Below the pieces are notes generated by a model. The model saw only the letters and a list, made by a program, of their open reading frames with translations, did no database searches and was not told where the DNA came from. DNA of 13,805 bases from Lentibacillus juripiscarius JCM 12147 (GTDB lineage Bacteria; Bacillota; Bacilli; Bacillales_D; Amphibacillaceae), in NCBI GenBank assembly GCA_001311805.1, contig BBCA01000070.1, forward strand, positions 1 to 13,805, written 5' to 3'. Both the position numbers and the translations under genes were made by a program. Shown here one piece after another: positions 7,316 to 13,805 of the stretch. Every line of letters begins with the position of its first letter. Position 1 is the first letter of the stretch.

Positions 7316-8130
7316 CCGTTTTCTTGTCTTTTTTATTGGCATCGGCCCCGTTATCGGTTATGGATGATGGAGAAACCGTTGACAAGCTGATGAAAGAAGA
7401 TTTTGAGCTTTCTTATGTGGACAGGCTGCTTATCGACGATGTCAAGCTTAAGCTCCAGATGGATGTTTTGAATGAAAAATCTATCAGGAGCCGGTGAATG
7501 CCAAGTTGGATGATGACGGCGACATCATAAGTGAAAAGCCAGGGACTGCACTGGACAGGGTGAAATTCCGGAAGCTGTTCCGGGATTATTTTACGATGGA
7601 AGCCCTACGCAACTGACGCTCCCCGAACAGAGGGTTTACCCGCGTGTCGACAGTGAGCTGCTTGCTCAGATAAGCGAGAAGACAATCGGCAGTTATCAGA
7701 CAAGCTTCAGCCCGAATAACGAAGAACGAACGCGGAATATCGAATTGGCGGCCGAAGCAATCGATAATCATGTTGTGTTTCCGGGTGAGTCGTTTTCATT
7801 TAATGAAACAGTGGGCGAGCGAACGAAAGAAAAAGGCTATCAGCGCGCCCCGGTTATTATCGAAGGTGAATTGGCCGAAGATATCGGTGGCGGGATCTGT
7901 CAGGTTTCCTCCACATTGTACAATGCCGTTGACATAGATGGAATGGAAATTGTGGAGCGGTACTCGCACAGCCGAAGTGTTCCTTATGTTCGTCCGGACG
8001 GGATGCGACTGTCAGCTGGCATGGGCCTGATTTTGTCTTTAAAAACACATACAAAAGGCCGATTTTAATTCGTGCTTGGGCAGAGAACGGAATGATGACG
8101 ATTCAGATTTTGTCATCTGAACCGTCATAA
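7309..8130 (+). CDS. VanW-domain protein, exported or membrane-anchored (three frameshifts as read)
   Basis: VanW-domain proteins are found in Gram-positive envelopes and beside some glycopeptide-resistance genes, but their biochemical role is not established. The product starts MLTVFLSFLLASAPLSV, a signal or anchor segment. A middle region follows (VNAKLDDDGDIISEKPGTAL), then the VanW core FPGESFSFNETVGERT and EDIGGGICQVSSTLYNAV, with YSHSRSVPYV after it. These are the strongest conserved motifs of the domain. Frame breaks lie in the A run 7475-7479, the T run 7589-7592 and the G pair 7996-7997; each is repaired by one added base. After the last break the frame reads ATVSWHGPDFVFKNTYKRPI, as VanW proteins do, to the TAA at 8128. 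Bridged length is 274 residues. A good AGGAGGTGG site precedes ATG 7309. Nothing nearby indicates a vancomycin resistance cluster. Confidence 0.88.
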
Positions 8131-8472
8131 GTGATGCCGCATGTACCTTGATCACATTGCCGGACGGGGATAAGTTTCCTGTTTCTGGCAATTTTTTATA
8201 TAAATAATCCCCGAGTCCAATCCATTTCACACCATATAAAAACGGTACAAGCACCCATAAGGCCGGCAGCTTCTTTGTTACAGAAATGATGGCCTGAAAT
8301 CCTTGAAACCACTGGCCCCTGTCATACACATGCAGGTTTCCGCCATCGCTTCCGGATAATTGTCCAAATCGCGGAACGAGGAAAATTTCAGATGGTGGAA
8401 CCAGTCCGCTTTCTTCCAAAACAGTGACGATTTTGTGCACAATTTGCAGTAACTGTCAAAATAAATGATCAT
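8103..8472 (-). CDS. DCC-family (DUF393) thiol-disulfide oxidoreductase-like protein (two frameshifts as read)
   Basis: The protein starts MIIYFDSYCKLC; the DxxCxxC motif (Asp6, Cys9, Cys12) defines the DCC family, thioredoxin-like proteins predicted to act on thiols. FWKKADWFHHLKFSSFRDL follows. Bridging the T run at 8337-8339 (one base missing) gives NLHVYDRGQWFQGFQAI, the middle of the family. Bridging the T run at 8192-8197 gives ARNRKLIPVRQCDQGTCG, where the ARNR is the usual late DCC motif. The total is about 123 residues, normal for the family. ATG 8472 is preceded by AAAGG at a good distance; GTG 8481 would lie on that site. The repaired frame stops at 8103-8105, overlapping the end of the converging vanW-like gene by 28 bp. 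No substrate or partner can be inferred. Confidence 0.8.
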
Positions 8473-8492
8473 CTCTATCACCTTTCGCTTTT

Positions 8493-8501
8493 ATTTTACC
8501 A
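8493..8501 (-). promoter_or_regulatory. Candidate extended -10 promoter for the DCC-family gene
   Basis: On the minus strand TGGTAAAAT gives an extended -10 (TGn plus TAAAAT) about 21 bp before the DCC start. The -35 region is weak. It lies in the short divergent spacer shared with the TPR gene, for which I could find no convincing promoter. Confidence 0.35.
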
Positions 8502-8543
8502 TGTATTTTGGTTAAACTTTAAGTGGGAAGGAAGGTGTTAGGC

Positions 8544-9629
8544 ATGGACATTCTAAACCTTGATGAGCATTTCAAACATAATATGGAAACAACATACCGA
8601 AACCGGCTTGAAGAGCTGTTGGAAGAGTTTAAACGTGGCCATTACCCCAATGTACTATCGAAATCAGCCGAACTGCGTGCAGAGCCGGATCTTGATAAGG
8701 AACTTGCCGAGAAACTGCGGATGGTGGATGCGATATGCCATTCGGAAATAGGCGAAGTAAAATCCGCGACAGCCATCATCTCGGAATTATTTAATGAATC
8801 GGGAATCGATCAGATGCTGCTGGGTGAGCTGGCTTTCATGTGTGATTTCAAACTTGCCCGCCGGATTTTAAGTACTGCGGTCAAACAAATGGAGGAAGAT
8901 GGACAAACTGACCGTCTCAAGCTTGCTCGCGGCTATTTGGTGTTGGCGGAAGCAGAAGAAAATCTGGATAAATATGTCAGGGCCATTAAATATTTCAAAA
9001 GAGGACTAAGCTATTTCCAGGAAGATGATAGTAAAGATCAGTATATGATTCTATACCTTCATTTCAAAATCGGCATGATGTACTCGATGAAAAATGATAC
9101 AGAGGAATCGCTTGCTTATCACAGCAAGGTTATTGACATGGCCGGGGAAGGAAATACCGGGCTGAAGATCAGCAGTCTGGTGACCATTGCCAAAACATAC
9201 GGAAGCAAAGATGAAAATGAAAAAGCATACCCGTATTTAGAAGAAGCGCTTAATCTTGTGCAAGGATCTGACCAAGAGCAAACATTGACCCACGCTGAGG
9301 CGTTGACAGAGATGGCGTTCTACCACTTTAACAAATCGGCATACACTCAAGCGGTGCCGTATTATAAAGAAGCTGTGGCCATTTATGAGAAATTGCCGCA
9401 GACATCCCCTCGTAAATTGGGTATGATTTATATGCAATACGCCTACTGCCTGGAGCATATGGATGAAAACGATAACCGTCAGGCAGGGAACATTTATGAA
9501 AAAGCAGTTGACCGAATGGAAAAGGCAAATGACCGCGAACTTCTGGAAAATGCCATTGGTGATGTGATTGCCTTCTTCGACCGCACCGGCAACGACAAGA
9601 AAAACGACAATATGAGAACAGGTTTGTAA
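8544..9629 (+). CDS. Tetratricopeptide-repeat (TPR) protein, cytoplasmic, unknown partner
   Basis: The 361-residue soluble protein is made almost entirely of helical repeats. TPR-like units are visible at about 130-163 (GYLVLAEAEENLDKYVRAIK), 170-203, 210-242 (AYPYLEEALNLV), 250-283 (AFYHFNKSAYTQAVPYYKEA) and 293-328. The N-terminal 120 residues are also helical, with charged clusters such as RLEELLEEFKRG, but show weaker repeat character. There is no signal peptide or membrane segment. TPR arrays bind other proteins; Rap-type regulators of sporulation and competence also use TPRs, but I see nothing specific enough to call Rap. ATG 8544 follows GGAAGGTG at a normal distance; the upstream GTG at 8523 lacks such a site. 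The gene is intact and stands alone, divergent from the DCC gene. Confidence 0.85.
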   Translation: MDILNLDEHFKHNMETTYRNRLEELLEEFKRGHYPNVLSKSAELRAEPDLDKELAEKLRMVDAICHSEIGEVKSATAIISELFNESGIDQMLLGELAFMCDFKLARRILSTAVKQMEEDGQTDRLKLARGYLVLAEAEENLDKYVRAIKYFKRGLSYFQEDDSKDQYMILYLHFKIGMMYSMKNDTEESLAYHSKVIDMAGEGNTGLKISSLVTIAKTYGSKDENEKAYPYLEEALNLVQGSDQEQTLTHAEALTEMAFYHFNKSAYTQAVPYYKEAVAIYEKLPQTSPRKLGMIYMQYAYCLEHMDENDNRQAGNIYEKAVDRMEKANDRELLENAIGDVIAFFDRTGNDKKNDNMRTGL

Positions 9630-9655
9630 AAATGGTGAATGCGTGACGGTTTTTC

Positions 9656-9684
9656 TTGACGGCTATCGTCTTTCAACGTAATAT
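9656..9684 (+). promoter_or_regulatory. Sigma-A-type promoter of the siderophore uptake unit
   Basis: TTGACG (9656-9661) and TAATAT (9679-9684) are separated by 17 bp, about 150 bp before the lipoprotein start. A Fur box lies just downstream, around the expected transcription start. The 120 bp leader from there to the gene holds no feature I can support. Confidence 0.6.
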
Positions 9685-9696
9685 GATAGTTGAAAA

Positions 9697-9711
9697 TGAG
9701 AATCTTTATCA
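9697..9711 (+). promoter_or_regulatory. Fur box (iron-responsive operator)
   Basis: TGAGAATCTTTATCA matches the Bacillus 7-1-7 Fur consensus TGATAATNATTATCA at 12 of 14 defined positions. It begins 12 bp past the -10 element, where bound Fur-iron would block the start of transcription. The genes that follow encode siderophore uptake, as expected of Fur targets. Confidence 0.8.
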
Positions 9712-9830
9712 ATTACATAGCTGTCTGAAGTGGGTGAGATTTATTGATATTGCTGATGCGAGCAGCAAAGTCGTACACCTGCTGAAGAAGCAATTGAATG
9801 GATTACAAACGAGACGGAGGGGCGAGAGCA

Positions 9831-10837
9831 ATGAAAAAATTAGCGATACTAGTTCTTTTGATGATGCTAGCTTTTCTTGCTGCATGCGGCGGAAATGACA
9901 GCAGTCAGGATAAGGATGAGGGCAACTCGGATGATGCGGGCAATAATGACCAGCGTACCGTGACGATTGAAGATGCAAGGGGGGAACAGACGATTGAAGG
10001 GACACCGGAAAATATTGTTGCCCTGGAATGGTCGTATGCAGAAAACCTGCTTGCCCTTGGCGTTCAGCTGCCGGCGTAGCTGATTTGGATGGTTTCCACC
10101 AATGGGTAAACATTGATAAAGAGTTCGATGAAAGCGTGGCGGATGTCGGTACACGGCAAGAACCAAACCTGGAAGCAATCAAACGCCAGGATCCCGATTT
10201 AATCATTGCGGTTAAATTCCGTCATGAACAATATTTGGACCAGCTGAAGGAGATTGCACCGGTTGTTATGTTTGCTCCTTATGGTGATGAGGCGATTCAG
10301 GATCACTACCAAAACATGATCGGCGAAATGAAAAAACTGGCTAAAATAGTGGATAAGAAAGATGAAGCAGAACAGGCGATCGAGAATTTGAATGCCTATA
10401 TTGATGAGCAGAAGCAGCGTGTAGCTGATGCTGGACTGGAAGGGGAAACTTTCCTTGCCACACAAGCATTCTCAGGACAGAATACACCGACAATCCGCAT
10501 GTTTACCGATAATTCCATGGTAGGCAAAGTGATGAAAAAACTTGGCTTTGACAATGCGTACTCAACAGAAGAGCCAGAAGTTTACGGGTATTCAGAGGTG
10601 ACGATTGAGGCGCTGCAGAACTTCCAAGATCAAGAAGACTTGCAATTCCTGTATATTGTTCAGGAGGATGACAATATTTTTGAAACGGACTATAAAGGTA
10701 ACCCAGCCTGGGAGAATTTGAGTTTTGTCGAGAATGGCAATACACACCGGATGCCTGGTGACACATGGACATTTGGTGGTGTGCTTTCCAATAAAGTACT
10801 GGCAAAACAGCTGGTAGATGCTATGGTAAAAGAGTGA
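9831..10837 (+). CDS. Iron-siderophore (or ferric-citrate-type) ABC transporter binding lipoprotein (one frameshift as read)
   Basis: It captures a ferric chelate outside the cell and hands it to the membrane permease. MKKLAILVLLMMLAFLAAC is a lipoprotein signal peptide with lipobox LAAC, Cys19 being the lipid-modified residue. A short acidic linker follows, then the class III binding fold with GTPENIVALEWSYAENLLAL, ADVGTRQEPNLEAI and DPDLIIA. These resemble B. subtilis YfmC/YfiY-type proteins; the exact ligand is not certain. The frame breaks at 10068, where CAGCTG probably stands for CAGCCTG; bridging gives LGVQPAGVAD and 335 residues, a normal length. ATG 9831 has GGAGGGG 8 nt upstream. 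The gene follows a Fur-box promoter, and its stop is 4 bp before the permease start, so the two form an operon. Confidence 0.9.
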
Positions 10838-10841
10838 TTGG

Positions 10842-12866
10842 ATGAATAGCCGACTTCGCAATATCATCACTGCGGTTCTCACCTTTGGGGGTGGAACCGC
10901 GCTTTTATGCATCCTTGCATTTATACATATTAATCAGGGCAGCGTTTCCATCTCCGTTGGTACGATCATTGATGCGATTGTCGCTCCTGAAGATAATTTG
11001 GAACATCATACTGTCCGTATGCTTCGTCTTCCAAGAGCGGTTATGGGAATTATCGCCGGCGGTGCGCTGGCTGTATCCGGTGCGGTGCTGCAAACTGTGA
11101 CGAAAAACCCGCTTTCCTCGGCTAGTACGCTCGGTATTCATTCCGGGACCTATTTTGCCGTGGTGCTGAGCACGGTTTTCTTTCCGGCGGTACTGGTCGG
11201 GAATGGAATCATTGCCGCTTTTATGGGTGGGATTCTGACATTTTTAATCGTGTTTGTGTTGTCGGGCAGCAGTAAAGCATCTCCAGTCCGGATGGTTCTT
11301 GCCGGTATGATTGTGACATTTCTGTTTTCCTCTCTGACAAGTGTGCTGCAGATTTTCTATGAGAATGAAACAGCCGGACTATTTTTGTGGGGGTCGGGCA
11401 CGCTTGTCCAAAATGACTGGGATGGTGTCAAATTTTCCCTTCCCATTGTAGCGGTAGCGTTTGTCATTATTCTAGCCATGGTGTTCAAGATGGATACACT
11501 AAGCCTTGGTGATGATATGGCCACTGCACTCGGGCAAAATGTAAAAATCGTAAAATTCATCTCAATAATAGCTGCAGTGCTGCTCACGTCCGTTACGGTC
11601 AGTGTCGCCGGTCCGATTGGTTTTATCGGGCTTGTTGCGCCACATATCATTAAGCTGATTGGCTACCGGAAACATTTGCCGCTTCTGATTGCATCGTTCA
11701 TCTGGGGCGGGAATGTGCTGCTTCTGGCTGACGTGCTGGCACGAGTGATTGACCCGTCTTTTTCCGAACTGCCCGTTGGTGCCATCACGGCGCTTATCGG
11801 TGCACCATGGCTGATTTATCTAGTGCTGCGCATGAAGCGGTCCAAGTACGGGGATGAAAACACCTCTGTCATTGCTGGGAATGCTTCTGTAAAGCTGCCA
11901 ATGAAAGCCGTTATTCCGGTTCTCGTAGCCTTGATTGTGCTGACGATGGTTGTCAGTCTGGCATCTGGAAATTACGGGTTTGAACCTGTCATGCTGTGGA
12001 ATGCATTGTTCGGGGAAACAGATGACTTTATGCTTGGCCTGGTCGTTGATTTGCGTTTACCACGGGCGCTTGTCGCATTGGTTAGTGGCATGGTGCTTGC
12101 TGTCAGCGGGTTGGTTTTTCAGGGCGTGTTGCGTAATCCGCTAGCTGACCCTTCCGTTATCGGTATCACGTCCGGTGCGGGAGTTGGTGCTCTGCTGACC
12201 ATGTACGTATTTAGCGTATCGGCGGCTTGGATTCCAGTTGGTGCGATGGCCGGATCGATTGTATTTTTCATCGCTGTGATGGTACTGGCTGTTCGAGCAC
12301 AGTTTCAGCCGACCATTCTCGCCTTGCTTGGTATCGGTGTTTCGGCCTTTGGGTCCGCCATCATCCAGATTCTTGTTGTTCAGGCCGATATGGGTGTTGC
12401 CTCCGCCTTAACCTGGCTGTCAGGGACAACATATGCCAGAGGGTGGCCGGAGCTGATTCAATTCCTGTTTGCACCTGTACTCATTTTATTTCCGATTCTC
12501 ATGATGCGGATTCATGTGCTTGATACACTGTCACTCGGTGATGATACGGCAAAAGGACTTGGGTTAAAGGTGATGTCTGCTCGATTTCAGCTGGCACTTA
12601 TAGCAACACTGCTCGCCGCATTCAGTGTAGCGGCAGTCGGTTCCATCGGGTTTATCGGACTGATCGCACCACACTTATCACGCCTATTAGTCGGGCCTGC
12701 CAATCAGCGGCTGCTGCCCGTAACGATGCTCGTAGGCGGCGCGTTCCTAGTGGTTGCCGATGCATTAAGCCGTACATTGCTTGCTCCAAGTGAGATCCCA
12801 TCTGGCATACTAGTTGCCATCATCGGTGCACCCTATTTCCTCTGGCTGATGCGAAAGCGGGCATAA
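10842..12866 (+). CDS. Fused double FecCD-type siderophore ABC permease (FhuB-like)
   Basis: The 674 residues contain two complete FecCD permease domains in one chain, each with about nine to ten membrane helices. Domain 1 has LRLPRAVMGIIAGGALAVSG (61-80) and GPIGFIGLVAPHI (257-269); domain 2 has LRLPRALVALVSGMVLAVSG (404-423) and GSIGFIGLIAPHL (600-612). A polar linker at about 330-352 joins them. The GxIGFIGLxAPH segments are in the cytoplasmic loop that contacts the ATPase. Most Bacillus siderophore systems use two separate permeases; a fused one resembles E. coli FhuB in layout, so one protein should form the whole channel. It lies 4 bp after the lipoprotein gene with only a weak ribosome site, suggesting coupled translation. 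A terminator follows immediately and no ATPase gene is in the window, so an ATPase encoded elsewhere must power it. The gene is intact. Confidence 0.93.
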   Translation: MNSRLRNIITAVLTFGGGTALLCILAFIHINQGSVSISVGTIIDAIVAPEDNLEHHTVRMLRLPRAVMGIIAGGALAVSGAVLQTVTKNPLSSASTLGIHSGTYFAVVLSTVFFPAVLVGNGIIAAFMGGILTFLIVFVLSGSSKASPVRMVLAGMIVTFLFSSLTSVLQIFYENETAGLFLWGSGTLVQNDWDGVKFSLPIVAVAFVIILAMVFKMDTLSLGDDMATALGQNVKIVKFISIIAAVLLTSVTVSVAGPIGFIGLVAPHIIKLIGYRKHLPLLIASFIWGGNVLLLADVLARVIDPSFSELPVGAITALIGAPWLIYLVLRMKRSKYGDENTSVIAGNASVKLPMKAVIPVLVALIVLTMVVSLASGNYGFEPVMLWNALFGETDDFMLGLVVDLRLPRALVALVSGMVLAVSGLVFQGVLRNPLADPSVIGITSGAGVGALLTMYVFSVSAAWIPVGAMAGSIVFFIAVMVLAVRAQFQPTILALLGIGVSAFGSAIIQILVVQADMGVASALTWLSGTTYARGWPELIQFLFAPVLILFPILMMRIHVLDTLSLGDDTAKGLGLKVMSARFQLALIATLLAAFSVAAVGSIGFIGLIAPHLSRLLVGPANQRLLPVTMLVGGAFLVVADALSRTLLAPSEIPSGILVAIIGAPYFLWLMRKRA

Positions 12867-12896
12867 CGTTGATGGAAAAGAGAATAAATAAAAAGG

Positions 12897-12937
12897 TAGC
12901 ATACCAATCAAATTTCGATTTGGTATGCTATTTTTAT
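12897..12937 (+). terminator. Intrinsic terminator of the siderophore uptake operon
   Basis: TAGCATACCAA (12897-12907) pairs perfectly with TTGGTATGCTA (12920-12930) and is followed by TTTTTATT. An A-rich stretch before the stem could make it work in both directions. It lies 30 bp after the permease stop. Confidence 0.9.
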
Positions 12938-12974
12938 TGTATTATTTCTGGGTAGCTGTTGAAAACGCTTGAAC

Positions 12975-13311
12975 AAAGCTGATGAGCAACCGAACAAGGT
13001 CGATTTTTTGAGGACGGTCACTCATAAAGCCGATGAGCGCCCGAACAACGTCGATTGCATCGAGGACGGTCACTCATAAAGCTGATGAGCGCCCGAACAA
13101 GGTCAATTGAATCGAGGACGGTCACTCATAAAGCCGATGAGCGCCCGAACAACGTCAATTGAATCAGGGACGGTCACTCATGAAGCTGATGAGCGCCCGA
13201 ACAACGTCGACTGCATCGAGGACGGTCACTCATAAAGCCGATGAGCGCCCGAACAACGTCGATTGCATCGAGGACGGTCACTCATAAAGCCGATGAGCGC
13301 CCGAACAAGTC
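12975..13311. repeat. Tandem array of seven 52 bp repeats
   Basis: Units begin (AAAGCYGATGAG) at 12975, 13026, 13078, 13130, 13182, 13234 and 13286. The first is 51 bp, the next five exactly 52 bp, and the last is cut after the GCCCGAACAA segment. Each full unit holds a conserved part with GACGGTCACTCAT and GATGAGCGCCCGAACAA, and a variable part around GTCGATTGCATCGAG that changes to CAATTGAATC in two units. CTCAT and ATGAG can pair across a 7-nt loop in most units, and CGTC with GACG across the variable part. A period of 52 is not a multiple of three, so the array is not coding. The 750 bp from 12867 to 13616 hold only the terminator, this array and promoter-like sequence; 13320-13500 shows no gene I can support. 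Confidence 0.95.
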
Positions 13312-13531
13312 GGAGACCCCTTGAAAAAGGTCCTCAGCCCGGCCGATAATAACACGACGTCCCCGAAAAACCCACTTTTTTCTCACGAAGATGTATTGCT
13401 GCCGAAGCTTTCCTTGTCCTGTGCGTCGAAACTCCCCACTGATGGAAGGTTCACTATTGTTGACTAAGTCCGGTTGTGCCTGGTCCTAATAGGCATTCAA
13501 TAATTTAATTTGAAATTTTTTCAAAAAGGGG

Positions 13532-13597
13532 TTGCATTTTTTAAAATCATCACATAAACTGTTATACAACAACAAGATAAATAAAAACTGTTATACA
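13532..13597 (+). promoter_or_regulatory. Candidate promoter and 13 bp direct repeat before the zinc-ribbon gene
   Basis: TTGCAT (13532-13537) and TAAACT (13555-13560) are 17 bp apart and could be a sigma-A promoter. AAACTGTTATACA occurs twice, at 13556-13568 and 13585-13597, 29 bp apart. The first copy overlaps the -10 region, so the pair may be a regulator's operator, or each copy may carry its own -10-like TATAC. Confidence 0.4.
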
Positions 13598-13616
13598 TAA
13601 GAAGGGAGGGTGTTTC

Positions 13617-13757
13617 ATGAACAGACCGACTTGCCCGGAATGTGGCAATGCGATTGATGAAAGAAGCATGGTGCTGGAATGCGAATACTGCTTGTCCAAA
13701 AAGAAGAATAATTGTTCAACAATGAGGGGGAGGGAAAGTTCATTGCTAACAAAGTGA
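13617..13757 (+). CDS. Small zinc-ribbon protein (46 aa), loosely LysW-like
   Basis: A very strong site, GGGAGGG, lies 6 nt before ATG 13617. The product begins MNRPTCPECGNAIDERSM and continues to LECEYC, giving two Cys pairs (Cys6/Cys9 and Cys22/Cys25) spaced as in a single zinc ribbon. The start resembles LysW-type amino-group carrier proteins, but their acidic EDWGE ending is missing; the tail here is basic and low in structure (SKKKNNCSTMRG). I checked the other frames for a hidden frameshift to such an ending and saw none. It may therefore be a diverged relative, an unrelated zinc-ribbon peptide, or truncated. It is read away from the 52 bp array, and another gene may begin just after it at the window edge. 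Confidence 0.6.
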   Translation: MNRPTCPECGNAIDERSMVLECEYCLSKKKNNCSTMRGRESSLLTK

Positions 13758-13782
13758 AAGCGAGTTAAAGAGGGAGGGTAGG

Positions 13783-13805
13783 GTGGCGGAACTCCGGATT
13801 TTCCC
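13783..13805 (+). CDS. Possible start of a further gene, cut by the window end
   Basis: GTG 13783 follows AGGGAGGG (13771-13778) with a short 4-nt gap and reads MAELRIF to the end of the window. Only seven codons are visible, so this rests mainly on the ribosome site and on being just downstream of the zinc-ribbon gene. Confidence 0.22.

Noticed and set aside
7309..8130. Vancomycin-resistance cluster
   Set aside because: Only a VanW domain is present; no ligase, dehydrogenase, dipeptidase or two-component genes lie nearby.
8544..9629. Rap-type phosphatase or quorum regulator
   Set aside because: TPRs are clear, but no Phr-like signal peptide gene follows and no Rap-specific motif is visible.
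9656..9898. Open frame running across the Fur box into the lipoprotein start
   Set aside because: It overlaps the promoter, operator and signal-peptide codons in another frame and has no ribosome site at its start.
12978..13311. CTGATGAG followed by CGAAC in three of the 52 bp units, resembling the hammerhead ribozyme core
   Set aside because: Four units read CCGATGAG instead, which would break the core. There is no proper stem II, GAAC replaces GAAA, and no cleavage-site stem fits.

Overview
The window looks like a chromosomal segment of an endospore-forming, probably moderately halophilic Bacillaceae bacterium (Virgibacillus, Oceanobacillus or Lentibacillus type). The basis is a GerA-family germinant receptor operon with a sigma-G-type promoter, a YumB-like NADH dehydrogenase, a low-GC Gram-positive 7-1-7 Fur box, strong GGAGG ribosome binding sites, and long intergenic tandem repeats of a kind I associate with these genera. 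The genus is inference.

Layout. 28-351 (minus): a small, almost uncharged Gln/Ala heptad-repeat protein with its own terminator. 513-845: sixteen 20-21 bp repeats, ending just before a sigma-G-type promoter (856-886). 927-4541: germinant receptor operon gerXA-gerXB-gerXC. 4610-5263 (minus): an AlkA-like DNA glycosylase. 5444-6776: a type II NADH dehydrogenase followed by a 33-residue membrane peptide gene. 6802-6916: a strongly foldable RNA segment ending in an intrinsic terminator. 6991-8130: a small two-helix membrane protein gene overlapping a VanW-domain gene. 8103-8472 (minus): a DCC-family (DUF393) thiol protein overlapping the vanW-like 3' end. 8544-9629: a TPR protein. 9656-12937: a Fur-controlled siderophore uptake unit, made of a lipoprotein, a fused FhuB-like double permease and a terminator. 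12975-13311: seven 52 bp repeats. 13617-13757: a 46-residue zinc-ribbon protein, possibly followed by another gene start at the edge.

Functional themes are spore germination (gerX operon), base-excision repair, respiration (NDH-2), envelope or redox functions (VanW, DCC) and iron acquisition. The iron unit has no ATPase gene here, so one must be supplied from elsewhere.

Reading caution: seven genes (gerXA, gerXB, gerXC, the two-helix membrane gene, vanW-like, DCC and the siderophore lipoprotein) are interrupted by single-base-type frameshifts, about 17 in all. Most lie in short homopolymers. Once bridged, the reading is family-like throughout with no nonsense codons. The NDH-2, AlkA, TPR and permease genes are uninterrupted. 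Coordinates for the broken genes are those of the bridged gene. The pattern fits read errors best, but its uneven distribution deserves checking.
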